Positions 37,668 to 46,988 of a DNA stretch of 64,000 nucleotides are shown piece by piece. The notes below the pieces were generated by a model, which did not search any database, had not been told where the DNA came from, and saw nothing but the letters and a program-made list of their open reading frames with translations. Position numbers and translations under genes: made by a program. Each line of letters begins with the position of its first letter. The first letter of the stretch is position 1. The stretch is from JAPORY01 sp965215385 (GTDB lineage Bacteria > Pseudomonadota > Alphaproteobacteria > Rhodobacterales > Rhodobacteraceae), in assembly GCA_965215385.1 (NCBI GenBank), contig OZ244059.1:868001-932000 (forward strand), in the 5' to 3' direction.

Positions 37668-38932
37668 GGGTTTCGTATCCGCATGATTTTTGCCCCAACT
37701 CCACGCAGCTTCTGCTCAACCTGCTCGTAACCCCGATCCAAGTGATATACGCGGTTCACAATAGTTTCCCCTTGCGCCACAAGTCCAGCCAAAATGAGCG
37801 ACATGGACGCCCGAAGATCTGTCGCCATCACCGGTGCTCCACGGAGTTTAGAGGGGCCCGTTACTTCCGCAACCCCACCATGGATACTGATTTCCGCACC
37901 CATTCGAACCAATTCTGGCACGTGCATGAACCGATTTTCGAATATTTTTTCTTCAATGTGACTCACCCCCGTTGCCTGACACAACAAAACCATCATTTGC
38001 GCCTGCAAGTCAGTCGGGAATCCCGGAAACGGGGCGGTGGTAACGTCAACAGGGTTAATTCGCCCGTCTCTTTTGCTCACCGTTATTCCGCGTGGCGTCT
38101 CATTCACTTGCACATCAGCTTCTTCGAGCTTGCGACAAAAATCGGCTAAGAGATCACGGCGTCCACCGATCAACTCCACGCTTCCCTGCGTGATCGCTGG
38201 CACAAGCATGTAGGTTCCCAACTCGATTCGGTCGGCCACGACCTCATGGCAGGTGCCACTCAGACTGTCGACTCCTTCAATCACAATTGTTCGCGTTCCT
38301 TCGCCGTTAATCTGCGCCCCCATTGCCTTGAGGCAAACAACAAGATCGATAATTTCAGGTTCTTGGGCGGCATTGTTGAGAACGGTCGTCCCCTTGGCGA
38401 GCGCTGCTGCCATTACGGCATTTGCCGTTGCGCCGACGGAGACGATCGGAAAGGTAAAGGTTGCGCCGATGAGCCCGCGCCGAGCTGTGGCTCGAACATA
38501 TCCATCTTGAAGATCAAGCTGCGCACCGAGTGCTTCAAGAACTGCAAGGTGTAAATCAACGGGGCGTGCTCCAATTGCGCAGCCTCCTGGCAAAGAAACA
38601 ATTGATTGGCCCTCCCGTGCGAGCAAAGGTCCCAAAACCAAAATTGATGCCCGCATTTTTCGGACAATATCGTAATGAGCAACGTGCTTGGCAATCGCAC
38701 GACTTGAGAGCGAGATCGCTGCCTGATCATTGTGTTGAGTTACCTGTGTTCCAAGCGATTCGAGTAACACCTCCATCGTGAGTATGTCACTCAATCGCGG
38801 AACATTCGTTAATATCAGCGATTCCTCTGTTAGGAGTGACAGCGGCATTAACGCCAAACAGGCGTTCTTTGCCCCAGCAATTGGAATAGAACCCTGCAAC
38901 GAACCCGATTTATGCACAACAATCTGATCCAA
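37664..38932 (-). CDS. murA: UDP-N-acetylglucosamine 1-carboxyvinyltransferase
   Basis: MurA adds enolpyruvate to UDP-GlcNAc, the first committed step of peptidoglycan synthesis, in the cytosol. I place the start at TTG 38932 (MDQIVVHKSGSLQG), because this matches the usual N terminus and AAGGAG lies 10 bases upstream. A longer frame to 39106 has no family similarity and overlaps another gene. Length is 422 residues. Lys22-Asn23 (GAKNA) and the catalytic Cys118 in PGGCAIGARPVDLHL are present, as are SVGATANAVMAAAL, TAPFPGFPTDLQAQMM and GVSHIEEKIFENRFMHV. Cys118 means sensitivity to fosfomycin is expected. The ribosome-binding site is inside the end of the small upstream gene. Confidence 0.95.
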   Translation of the reverse strand: MDQIVVHKSGSLQGSIPIAGAKNACLALMPLSLLTEESLILTNVPRLSDILTMEVLLESLGTQVTQHNDQAAISLSSRAIAKHVAHYDIVRKMRASILVLGPLLAREGQSIVSLPGGCAIGARPVDLHLAVLEALGAQLDLQDGYVRATARRGLIGATFTFPIVSVGATANAVMAAALAKGTTVLNNAAQEPEIIDLVVCLKAMGAQINGEGTRTIVIEGVDSLSGTCHEVVADRIELGTYMLVPAITQGSVELIGGRRDLLADFCRKLEEADVQVNETPRGITVSKRDGRINPVDVTTAPFPGFPTDLQAQMMVLLCQATGVSHIEEKIFENRFMHVPELVRMGAEISIHGGVAEVTGPSKLRGAPVMATDLRASMSLILAGLVAQGETIVNRVYHLDRGYEQVEQKLRGVGAKIMRIRNP

Positions 38933-38936
38933 CGAA

Positions 38937-39128
38937 CTAACTCTCCTTATCCCTGCTGGATCTTCTTGTCGGTTGCTGCGCACGTTCGCGAGCCTGATGC
39001 TTGCGCTTTGCGAGATTCCGTTGTAGGGCGGATTTGAGGCGCTCTTCCCGATACGGCTTGGTTGAAGAACGACGAACATGTGGCGGCTTATGAGACATAA
39101 ATTCAATCGATTGTAGTGTTGTCATCAA
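38937..39128 (-). CDS. Small basic protein upstream of murA
   Basis: A 63-codon (or 53-codon from ATG 39098) very basic frame: KPYREERLKSALQRNLAKRK followed by HQARERAQQPTRR. A short Arg/Lys-rich protein of this type (REERLxxALRxNLxxRKxQARxR) stands before murA in many alphaproteobacteria. Its stop is 4 bases before the murA TTG start, and it contains the murA ribosome-binding site, so the two are coupled. Function unknown. Confidence 0.65.
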   Translation of the reverse strand: MMTTLQSIEFMSHKPPHVRRSSTKPYREERLKSALQRNLAKRKHQARERAQQPTRRSSRDKES

Positions 39129-39183
39129 ACCTGGAATAAACTTGAGATCGTCGTTAATCGATAGTAGGGTTGCCGCTCACCAG

Positions 39184-39258
<75 letters not shown>

Positions 39259-39646
39259 CAATATACTGGCGAACGCACTAAGAGGCGCCTCTGCCAAAGA
39301 ACGGAACTTCCACCGCCAAAGAGTGCGGGATTATACGTCTGGCTCGGTCGTCTACATGCCTCCATACACAAAATAAGCCACTGCCGACAGTATTTGATCG
39401 GCTCAACAACGTCTTACTTCGGATGCCGCTCATATGACAAGGGCTTGGCTCACCCGTTAGGAGAATCCCTCGTATTCCTACCGCTTCCTCTGTTGACACC
39501 GAATTACCGCGTTTTGTATGTGGTGCGTCCAACTGATCAACGGCATTTCGAGGTGCCAATGAATAACAAAAATCTTGGCCATTACGCGATGACCACCATG
39601 CGCCTCACAGACGATTAAATCCTACTTTCTTTGGTGAAGCCAACAT
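39259..39646. other. No recognisable gene (39259-39646)
   Basis: DNA just downstream of tRNA-Thr. A frame at 39214-39618 overlaps the tRNA and has no family similarity. Regions next to tRNAs are common integration sites; no integrase was found. Confidence 0.4.
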
Positions 39647-40057
39647 ATGACGCTTGAGACGCCTTTTTCTGAGATCACTTCTGAGATCTTGCCAACACCA
39701 GACAAATGGTTATCGAATGCCCTTCGGCAGTTAGAGAATATTGACGACTGCACTGCTGATGAGAATCTTTCTCCACCCGCCATCATCATTATAGAGAGAA
39801 CCGGAAGCCGCTTGCGTGTCGTGTCCGAATGCGTTGTGGCTCAACCAGACATATACCCGATGAGTGAGGTGAGCCTCGCTATTGACTTTCGCACGCGCAA
39901 TGGCACATGCGGCATTTTGTTTGTCATTGGGTCTGATGGTTCGGGCACGGTTTTTTACCCAGACAGAGGTTCGAAGGGCTGGATGACATGTAAGGACGCC
40001 GCCGAATTGTATGCCAAACGCGGTGCTAATGAGTTGCAACGATTAGGTATTCGGTAG
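39647..40057 (+). CDS. Hypothetical protein
   Basis: A 136-residue soluble protein with balanced composition and predicted beta strands (PAIIIIERTGSRLRVVSECV, GTCGILFVIGSDGSGTVFYP). Not recognised. It has no signal peptide and no close neighbour. The consistent coding quality over its full length is the main reason to list it. Confidence 0.45.
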   Translation: MTLETPFSEITSEILPTPDKWLSNALRQLENIDDCTADENLSPPAIIIIERTGSRLRVVSECVVAQPDIYPMSEVSLAIDFRTRNGTCGILFVIGSDGSGTVFYPDRGSKGWMTCKDAAELYAKRGANELQRLGIR

Positions 40058-40742
40058 TGGGAATGACGGTCGGCCGTGGACCAATAAATCCTAGCGTCAC
40101 GCAAGCAAAACTAATCCGATAAGAACAATTTGCGCCCGCACAACCCGAACCGATCATCATCTGTAGGTCATTGGTATAGAAACCTAGGGGGCAAACTGCA
40201 GGAGCCGAAGCAACTTCCCGCCAGTCATTGTCTTGGCCGGGACAACCTCAAGCAAAGCTTGGCAAAATAACGTGCAATTGATTGACAATGCAGCACCGGA
40301 GAAATTGCTATCGGCTTCAATCGTTACTCGTTGCTCACTTTTGGCCCCGTCGCAATTGCATCACAGCTCGGCGCGGCACTTGATGATGCTGTGCTCCTAT
40401 TCACAATAACCCATAGCGACTATGACTTACTCACGAACAAATCCTCTTAAGAAATAGAACGAATCTCGACAACTTCCCATCAATCGGCCAAAGAGTTCGC
40501 AGGTGGATATTGATCAAGCGTATCTATTCAGGTATAAGTTAGTCTATATTTATGGCTTAAAGAATAATGGTATACAGTATGTAGATTATTTTGTTTCGTT
40601 CAATCCAATTTTCTACGAAAGCAGTTGAGAAAAAACAGATAAAATAACTCAATGCGGTATAAAACAATTTTTAATTACTATATCTAGTATCTGAATAGTT
40701 ACGATCAAGCAACCTAATGCCGTGTTGGGAATTTAGGACAAA
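40058..40742. other. AT-rich gap before surE
   Basis: No gene. 40510-40700 is very AT-rich with several TATA-like hexamers, so the surE operon promoter probably lies here. serS, which often precedes surE in alphaproteobacteria, is absent. Confidence 0.5.
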
Positions 40743-41525
40743 ATGCGCATTCTTCTCACCAATGACGATGGAATCAATGCAACGGGACTGACTGTTCTCC
40801 AGCAAGTCGCTGAAGAACTCGCTGGCCCCACCGGGGAGATTTGGGTAGTTGCCCCAGCCTTCGAGCAGTCAGGTGTCGCGCACTGTATTAGCTACATTTC
40901 CCCAATGATGATTACTCAAGTTGCGAAGCGCCGTTGGACAACCGAAGGATCACCAGCCGATTGTGTCATTGCCGCCTTGCACGAAATTATGACCCAATCG
41001 CCTCCCGACCTTATTCTGTCAGGGGTTAATCGCGGTAACAATGCCGCCGAAAACGCCCTTTATTCTGGCACACTTGGCGGGGCGATGGAGGGAGCACTGC
41101 AAGGATATACAGCCTTTGCCCTTTCACAATATTATGGTCCCTCAACGCAAGATTTGTCAGACCCCTTTGCGGCGGCTCGTCAGCACGGCGCCGATGTCAT
41201 TCGAAAGATTCTCAATCTCAGCCTGCCGAATGTCAATGGCTACAAATTGTTTTTCAATGTTAACTTTCCGCCAGTAGCGGCATCAGACGTACGCGGTGTT
41301 CAAGTAACGCCGCAAGGGGTCCGACCCAATAGCACCTTCGGGGTCCATTCCCACAAGTCACCGTCGGGAAGGTGCTTCCTTTGGGTTACGGGACCACAAC
41401 AACAGCGTCCTAGTCAAGCGGGTACCGATGCCGAACAAAATCTAAAAGGGTATATTTCAGTTACGCCAATGTCTGCCGACTTAACCCAGTATGACGCCAT
41501 TGACGTCATGAAGACGAGCTTATGA
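40743..41525 (+). CDS. surE: 5'-nucleotidase SurE
   Basis: A 260-residue metal-dependent nucleotidase of the SurE family, which removes phosphate from nucleoside 5'/3'-monophosphates. The N-terminal metal site Asp8-Asp9 (LLTNDDG), VVAPAFEQSGVAHCIS (Ser metal ligand region, about 37-52) and LILSGVNRGNNAAENALYSG (about 88-107, Asn ligand) are intact. It overlaps the following pcm gene by 4 bases, as in many proteobacteria, forming a stationary-phase/repair operon. Confidence 0.95.
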   Translation: MRILLTNDDGINATGLTVLQQVAEELAGPTGEIWVVAPAFEQSGVAHCISYISPMMITQVAKRRWTTEGSPADCVIAALHEIMTQSPPDLILSGVNRGNNAAENALYSGTLGGAMEGALQGYTAFALSQYYGPSTQDLSDPFAAARQHGADVIRKILNLSLPNVNGYKLFFNVNFPPVAASDVRGVQVTPQGVRPNSTFGVHSHKSPSGRCFLWVTGPQQQRPSQAGTDAEQNLKGYISVTPMSADLTQYDAIDVMKTSL

Positions 41526-42169
41526 CCCGTAGCGAGGCTGAAACAAAAATGCGCTTTTTGTTTGCGCTGCGTTCGAACGGCGTCGTTAACCAACAAGTCC
41601 TCGCTGCGATGGAGGCGGTTGATCGTTCGCAATTCGTTCAAGGCGTGTTTTCTGAGCGGGCTCACGAAGACTTGCCCCTGCCCATAGATTGCGGCCAAAC
41701 AATTTCACAACCCTCGATCGTTGGCCTCATGACGCAGGCCCTGCAGGTTGAAGCCCGGGATCGCGTGCTTGAAATCGGTACCGGATCTGGATATCAAGCA
41801 GCAATCCTATCCAAGCTCGCCCGAAGAGTGTATTCGGTTGAGCGCCATCGTCACCTCGTCAAAGCGGCACGAGAACTCTATCACAAACTTGATATCACGA
41901 ATGTGACTGTTTTCTTGGGTGATGGTTCGCTTGGTTTGTCAGAGCAAGCTCCGTTTGACCGAATTATCGTGACGGCGGCAGCTGAAGACCCTCCCAGCCC
42001 GCTGCTATCGCAACTCAAGGTCGGGGGAACGATGGTCATCCCGGTCGGTCGATCTAATCTTTATCAAGACCTCATACGCGTGCGAAAGACCGCGGACGGG
42101 ATGGAGTATGATGAGCTTCGGACCGTGCGCTTCGTGCCGCTGCTTGAAGGTATTGGCGGCAATGGCTAA
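41522..42169 (+). CDS. pcm: Protein-L-isoaspartate O-methyltransferase
   Basis: A 215-residue SAM-dependent methyltransferase that repairs isoaspartyl residues in aged proteins. The SAM-binding motif is VLEIGTGSGYQAAILSKLA (about 80-98), preceded by CGQTISQPSIVGLMTQAL, the family's substrate-contact segment, and followed by FDRIIVTAAAEDPP and GGTMVIPVG. The start overlaps the surE stop (ATGA). The ~50-base gap to the lipoprotein gene suggests all three are transcribed together. Confidence 0.95.
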   Translation: MTRSEAETKMRFLFALRSNGVVNQQVLAAMEAVDRSQFVQGVFSERAHEDLPLPIDCGQTISQPSIVGLMTQALQVEARDRVLEIGTGSGYQAAILSKLARRVYSVERHRHLVKAARELYHKLDITNVTVFLGDGSLGLSEQAPFDRIIVTAAAEDPPSPLLSQLKVGGTMVIPVGRSNLYQDLIRVRKTADGMEYDELRTVRFVPLLEGIGGNG

Positions 42170-42218
42170 TTCTGCCTGTAGGCATTGCGATTGCACGCGA
42201 CCAAGTAGGAAAATCAAA

Positions 42219-43355
42219 ATGACGCGGCGACTCCAACTCGCATCGATTCTGTCCCTCGCAATGGTTGGGATCACCGCCTGTGCCTTGCGTCCCGACATCG
42301 ACATACGCTCGAACCTAGGCGGCTTTTCGACCGCAGAAGCAGCACGAACAAGCATCACCGATCGCCCTGATGCTGACTCTCGTGGATTGATTTCCTATCC
42401 GAATTTTCAGTTCGTTGTCGCCCGCGATGGTGATACGGTGGAGACCGTAGCGCGTCGCATCAATGTCGGGACATTAGACCTTGCCCAGTACAATTCGATT
42501 CCACCCGACACCGCACTCCGAGAGGGTGAGATCCTTGCCCTACCCTATCCGGTCGATCCGTCATCGCCAGAAGACTCCCAACCGATTGATTTGGAAACGC
42601 TGGCATCAAGAGCGCTGAGTGATACGCCGATCGAGCCGGAACAATCAGTAGTCCCCGATACCAACACCGGCAACTATCCAATCCGGCACCGAGTGGGGCG
42701 TGGAGAAACCGCCTACACGATTGCGCGGCTGTATCAGGTGCCGGTCCAATCTCTTGCGAGTTGGAATGGACTCGATAGCAATTTTACGGTTCGCGAGGGA
42801 CAATACCTGCTTATCTTGGACCCCAATCAAGATTCGGCCGCGTCGGTCGGTGCCGAAATTGTTACGACAGAAATTTCATCTCCGGGCACCGGTACGGCAA
42901 CACCAACACCGCCATCCGCACAACAGCCGTTGCCCGACACTGTTGCTGAGCGCGGTGCAGCACCAATCGCGGCACCAGAAGCGTTTCTTGAAACGCCAGT
43001 GTCGTCGGCACCCATGGCCAGACCTGTAAATGGCAAGGTGATCCGTGATTTCGAAAAAGGCAAGAGTGACAGCATTGTGTTCTCAGCCGAGCCAGCTAGT
43101 CCGGTCAATGCCGCCGCCGATGGAACCGTCGTGGCAATCACGTCCGACGCTAATCGGGTTCCGATCGTCATTGTCCGTCATCCCAATAATATCATGAGTG
43201 TGTATGCCAATCTTGATGAGATTATGATCAGTAAGGGTGATACCGTCAAGAAAGGTCAGCAGATTGCGCAGCTGCGCGACGAGCCGAACTCCTATCTACA
43301 CTTCGAAATTCGCGAAGGCCTAGAGGCGGTGGATCCAACAAACTACCTACCGTAA
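42219..43355 (+). CDS. nlpD: LysM/M23 lipoprotein (NlpD-type murein hydrolase activator)
   Basis: Start at ATG 42219 after AGGA; 378 residues. A lipoprotein signal (RLQLASILSLAMVGITAC) has Cys20 as the lipid site. Two LysM peptidoglycan-binding domains follow: about 52-95 (FVVARDGDTVETVARRINVG) and about 150-195 (HRVGRGETAYTIARLYQVPV). After a Pro/Thr/Ala linker, an M23 (LytM) domain fills about 265-375. The zinc-binding HxxxD of active M23 enzymes is absent, and only YLHFEIR remains of the second motif, so it is probably a non-catalytic activator of amidases at division. Gene order surE-pcm-nlpD is conserved. Confidence 0.85.
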   Translation: MTRRLQLASILSLAMVGITACALRPDIDIRSNLGGFSTAEAARTSITDRPDADSRGLISYPNFQFVVARDGDTVETVARRINVGTLDLAQYNSIPPDTALREGEILALPYPVDPSSPEDSQPIDLETLASRALSDTPIEPEQSVVPDTNTGNYPIRHRVGRGETAYTIARLYQVPVQSLASWNGLDSNFTVREGQYLLILDPNQDSAASVGAEIVTTEISSPGTGTATPTPPSAQQPLPDTVAERGAAPIAAPEAFLETPVSSAPMARPVNGKVIRDFEKGKSDSIVFSAEPASPVNAAADGTVVAITSDANRVPIVIVRHPNNIMSVYANLDEIMISKGDTVKKGQQIAQLRDEPNSYLHFEIREGLEAVDPTNYLP

Positions 43356-43929
43356 TGCCTTCGTTGGGTCGGGACAAACTCGATCAGTTTATAGGGTATT
43401 CTTCCTTTATAGTGGAATGTAAGGGTAAACTGCGACACCTGAAGAGTGTCGATATCACGTTATCTATCCTCAGATCGACCCGAATCAGCATCGCCAACGC
43501 TTGGTCAAAATGGCGTTCAAAATCCACGCCGGCTCTGACAGCGAACTCGCGATCTTTCAAGGCCCCGTTATGTCGGTCGCTCTCGATTTCCGACCGCGAT
43601 TTCGACATCGCGACGGCCAAAAACAATCGGGAAAAAAGTTGCGACATTGCCAAGTGGTAGCGTCCGGTCCCAACTCCTTGAGCCCGTTCGCCCTTTCGAA
43701 TGGTGAACAATACTGATCGCTCAAGATTGCAAAGTCTGCGCCAGAGAGCCAAGCAAACTGCCACGAGTTGCGAAGAGTGGTGAGGTGCCGTTCCGAACCT
43801 TCGCTGATAAATTTGATCAACACCATCAGACAAGAGACCGACAAACAGGGCACCGCGTGACCGGCCTCAACCGCTATCCAAGCACTTCGAGAATGTAAAC
43901 GATTCCACTACAACTAAGGAAGAGCCAGT
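43356..43929. other. No recognisable gene between convergent operons (43356-43929)
   Basis: Convergent junction between nlpD (plus) and the DUF815 gene (minus). The 149-codon frame on the minus strand (43384-43833) lacks a start signal and family similarity. No strong bidirectional terminator was recognised. Confidence 0.4.
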
Positions 43930-44766
43930 TTATATTTGAACTTGTTGACGACCCGCATAATCGACAAAAAATTGCCACGCCACTCGTCCCGATCGAGCAC
44001 CTCGCGCCGCTTGCCACGCGAGCGCCTCTGCCTTAAGGGTTTCGGCTTCAAAATCGACGTCGTAACCCTCGCAGTATCCCATTATCATCGACAAGAATTC
44101 ATCTTGGGAACAGGGGTGGAAACCGAGCCACAAACCGAAGCGATCACTCAACGATACGTTTTCTTCCACAGCTTCGGATGGATTAATCGCAGTTGAACGT
44201 TCATTCTCAATCATGTCGCGCGGCATTAAGTGACGACGGTTTGATGTCGCATAAAAAACGACATTACGCGGTCTTCCCGCAATACCGCCATCAAGCACGA
44301 CCTTCAGGTTCTGGTAGTGCTCGTTGCTACTTGCGAAGCTAAGATCATCGCACATCAAGATAAATTGATAGGGTTCCGCCCTCAGTTGCTGTAATAATCG
44401 ACCAACTGAAGCTAGATCGTCTCGCTGCAACTCGACCAATTTTAGATCAGGAAATTGCGATAGCATCACAGCGTGCACAGCTTTTACCAAACTCGACTTG
44501 CCCATTCCTCTCGCGCCCCAGAGAAGGGCATTGTTAGCGGCGTATCCTGCCGCGAAGCGCTTGGTATTTTCCCACAGTGCCTCTCGCGCTTGATCAATGC
44601 CAACTAAGAGATCAATATCAATCCGATTTATTGAGCGCACAACCTCAAAACGTTCAGGTTTAACCTGCCAGATAAAAGCTTCTGCAAGCGCAAAATCTGG
44701 CTTCGATGGTAACGGCGGCTGCATTCTTTCAAGGGCTTCCGCGATTCGCTCCTGCACGTTTTTCAT
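43930..44766 (-). CDS. DUF815 family AAA-type ATPase
   Basis: A 278-residue ATPase. Walker A is GARGMGKSSLVKAVH (about 84-98), Walker B is FILMCDDLSFASS (about 138-150), and sensor 1 is VVFYATSNRRHLMP (about 173-186). The DUF815 marker SLSDRFGLWLGFHPCSQDEF is near residue 210. The exact role is unknown; such genes commonly follow tatC in alphaproteobacteria. It overlaps the tatC stop by 4 bases, so it is the last gene of the tat operon here. Confidence 0.88.
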   Translation of the reverse strand: MKNVQERIAEALERMQPPLPSKPDFALAEAFIWQVKPERFEVVRSINRIDIDLLVGIDQAREALWENTKRFAAGYAANNALLWGARGMGKSSLVKAVHAVMLSQFPDLKLVELQRDDLASVGRLLQQLRAEPYQFILMCDDLSFASSNEHYQNLKVVLDGGIAGRPRNVVFYATSNRRHLMPRDMIENERSTAINPSEAVEENVSLSDRFGLWLGFHPCSQDEFLSMIMGYCEGYDVDFEAETLKAEALAWQAARGARSGRVAWQFFVDYAGRQQVQI

Positions 44767-45653
44767 GGATTGTACTCTCCCTGCGGAGACTCGTGCGAAT
44801 ATTCCTGCGGTTTGTCGTCATCATCGTCAAACCAGATGCCTTGCGCTCGCATTTCTGCTTCGCGCTTCTTTTCGACTCGCTTCACCAGCTGGATCGATAA
44901 CTCATAGAGACCATAGACCACTACGAACAGAATAATTTGAGTAATAACATCCGGCGGGGTTACTAAGGCTGCAAGCACGAGAATACCAACCACCGCATAT
45001 TTTCTCACTGCTCCCAACCCCTTAGCAGATACCAGTCCCGCCTTTCCCATTAAGGTCAATAACACCGGCAGTTGGAAACATAAGCCAAATGCGACAATAA
45101 ATTTGATGGTAAGGTTAAGGTATTCCTGCGCCGAACCTTGAAAGATAACGGAAAGACCTTGCGGAGAATCAGGGCTCGTGACCGCCTCGCCGCCAGTGCC
45201 AAATTGTTGGAACCCGAGAAAGAAGTCAAACGCTAGCGGGGTGACGATATAGAAAGCAAAAGCCGCGCCCAGAAAAAACATGAAGGGCGAGGCGATCAAA
45301 AAGGGCAGAAAGGCGTTTTTTTCCGCTTGATACAATCCGGGGGCCACAAATCGCCACATCTGTTGGGCGATAAGGGGGAAGGAAAGCATAAAACCGCCGA
45401 GAATAGATACCTTGATGGCAACAAAAAAACCTTCTTGAGGACTTATGAAAATGAGGCCACAGTCCTGATCTCGCTGTGCTAACGCACCACATAGCGGGCT
45501 CGTGAGAAAGTTGAATATCGGGGTTGCGGCAAAGAAGCAGAGCACCATCCCAATCAGGAAAAAAACGACACTTCGGATGAGGCGAGTTCTAAGTTCTGCC
45601 AGATGCTCGATCAGGGGAGCGGCCGAGGCATCGACTTCATCAGTTCCGCTCAT
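44763..45653 (-). CDS. tatC: Twin-arginine translocase subunit TatC
   Basis: A 296-residue inner-membrane protein, the receptor for twin-arginine signal peptides. The conserved N-terminal segment PLIEHLAELRTRLIRSVVFF (about 13-32) precedes six membrane helices, with the FFVAIKVSILGGFMLSFPLI and FGLCFQLPVLLTLMGKAGLV signatures. The C-terminal tail is long, charged and rich in Asp/Glu. It overlaps tatB by 4 bases and DUF815 by 4 bases. Confidence 0.95.
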   Translation of the reverse strand: MSGTDEVDASAAPLIEHLAELRTRLIRSVVFFLIGMVLCFFAATPIFNFLTSPLCGALAQRDQDCGLIFISPQEGFFVAIKVSILGGFMLSFPLIAQQMWRFVAPGLYQAEKNAFLPFLIASPFMFFLGAAFAFYIVTPLAFDFFLGFQQFGTGGEAVTSPDSPQGLSVIFQGSAQEYLNLTIKFIVAFGLCFQLPVLLTLMGKAGLVSAKGLGAVRKYAVVGILVLAALVTPPDVITQIILFVVVYGLYELSIQLVKRVEKKREAEMRAQGIWFDDDDDKPQEYSHESPQGEYNP

Positions 45654-46117
45654 GTCTGAGATTCGGATGTCTCTGTTGCTAATTCGGCCTCATATTCGGC
45701 GGCTTTCTTGCTCGCCGCCTCCGCCTCAGCTTGTTTTCGCTCTGCTGCCTGACGAGCTGAGGTGGCCATGATCTTTTTCGCCTGCAATTCTCGCTCGGCC
45801 GATAATTTACCGGTCTCGCTGTCACGATCGAATTTTTCGGCACCGAAGGCTTGCGATATGTCCTTGGTGGCGTCCTTCACGCCATCCATAACGCCCCCTA
45901 TGGGATTTGACGCAACTCTAAGGCCCTTTGCCACCTCGTTTACGCCGGAGTCGTCGGCTGCCTCATTCATGGCGCGCGTAAAGTCACGCGCCATTGCACG
46001 GGCCTTCCCGACAAACCGGCCAAGGTTACGAAACAACATGGGTAGATCTTTGGGTCCAATGACAATCAGTGCCACAACACCGATTATCAGCAGTTCAGTC
46101 CAGCCAAGATCCAACAT
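45650..46117 (-). CDS. tatB: Twin-arginine translocase subunit TatB
   Basis: 155 residues: an N-terminal membrane helix (DLGWTELLIIGVVALIVIGP, residues 3-22, with the conserved Glu and Gly-Pro hinge), an amphipathic helix (LPMLFRNLGRFVGKARAMAR), and a long charged Ala/Glu/Lys-rich tail. TatB links TatC to TatA. It begins 6 bases after the tatA stop. Confidence 0.93.
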   Translation of the reverse strand: MLDLGWTELLIIGVVALIVIGPKDLPMLFRNLGRFVGKARAMARDFTRAMNEAADDSGVNEVAKGLRVASNPIGGVMDGVKDATKDISQAFGAEKFDRDSETGKLSAERELQAKKIMATSARQAAERKQAEAEAASKKAAEYEAELATETSESQT

Positions 46118-46123
46118 TGCTGT

Positions 46124-46339
46124 TTAGACCTTATCTTTTTCATTTTCGGTGGTGACCTCAACCGCGTCCGCGACGGGTTGGTTCTCAAGTTCTTCGGTTC
46201 CGTCTTTCACGCCTTTTTTGAAGGCAGTGATTCCTTTACCCATTTCTCCCATCAAACTTGCAATCTTTCCACGCCCAAATAGGACCAATACCACCACGAC
46301 GATTAACAACAGGCCCGGTAGGCCGATATTATTCAACAT
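46124..46339 (-). CDS. tatA: Twin-arginine translocase subunit TatA
   Basis: A 71-residue pore-forming subunit: membrane helix GLPGLLLIVVVVLVLFGRGK (about 6-25), then the amphipathic helix IASLMGEMGKGITAFKKGVK with the F-K-K pattern, then a short acidic tail. GGGAG precedes the start. First gene of tatA-tatB-tatC-DUF815. Confidence 0.93.
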   Translation of the reverse strand: MLNNIGLPGLLLIVVVVLVLFGRGKIASLMGEMGKGITAFKKGVKDGTEELENQPVADAVEVTTENEKDKV

Positions 46340-46599
46340 TTCTGATACTCCCTTTCAGGGGTTGGGACGGTCGAGATGCCATCACCGTCTTGCAGGCACC
46401 ATCCAACTGGTGAGAGAGCGTCGGGGTTGCGTACGAGCCTCGCATCCAACATAAGTTCTGTGTTCGGTTTAGTTTCACTCAGCACCTCGAATCCTTTTTT
46501 CGTTTGGGAACAAGACTGTACCTTGCTATCAAGAACTAACCCTCTCTGACCGCCCCGATTTCTCGTCACATCATAGCCAACCCGACTATATTTTCCCAT
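46333..46599 (-). CDS. Hypothetical protein just upstream of tatA
   Basis: An 88-codon frame from ATG 46599 that overlaps the tatA start by 7 bases. It contains three Cys and a central SETKPNTELMLDARLVRNPD. No family is recognised. If translated it would be coupled to tatA; it could equally be leader sequence. Confidence 0.35.
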   Translation of the reverse strand: MGKYSRVGYDVTRNRGGQRGLVLDSKVQSCSQTKKGFEVLSETKPNTELMLDARLVRNPDALSPVGWCLQDGDGISTVPTPEREYQKC

Positions 46600-46988
46600 T
46601 GTCTTTCCCGCAATAAACGGCGGTCAGTCTCGGTACGATTATATTGTTTCACGTCTCTAACATGAACTTTCCCCGTCTACCTACCAGTTGCGACTGCATC
46701 TTTCAAACCAATATGGGAGTATAGGTGTCGCATTGATCGCGTCGGTCACCAATACTTGTCCGCAATTGTAAAGACGGTATCTGCTATATTTCCCTTACGT
46801 AACTCCAACGAAAAGGTAAAGACTCTGAAATTTCCGGCAGTTCACTTCACCATAGTCTCGCTTTACTTCGTCGATTGCGCTGGGTCGCCAGTTGGAGAAT
46901 GATGCGCCAAGCCGTCAGTGCTCGATTGCGACAGGTGCCTGACTACGAGGAACGAAAAACATTTTATGACGGGGTTCAATTGTTGTTT
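46600..46988. other. No recognisable gene (46600-46988)
   Basis: Promoter region of the tat operon plus the downstream flank of the maoC-like gene. Nothing further recognised. Confidence 0.45.

Noticed and set aside
39259..39646. Integrative element at tRNA-Thr
   Set aside because: No integrase gene and no repeat of the tRNA 3' end were seen downstream.
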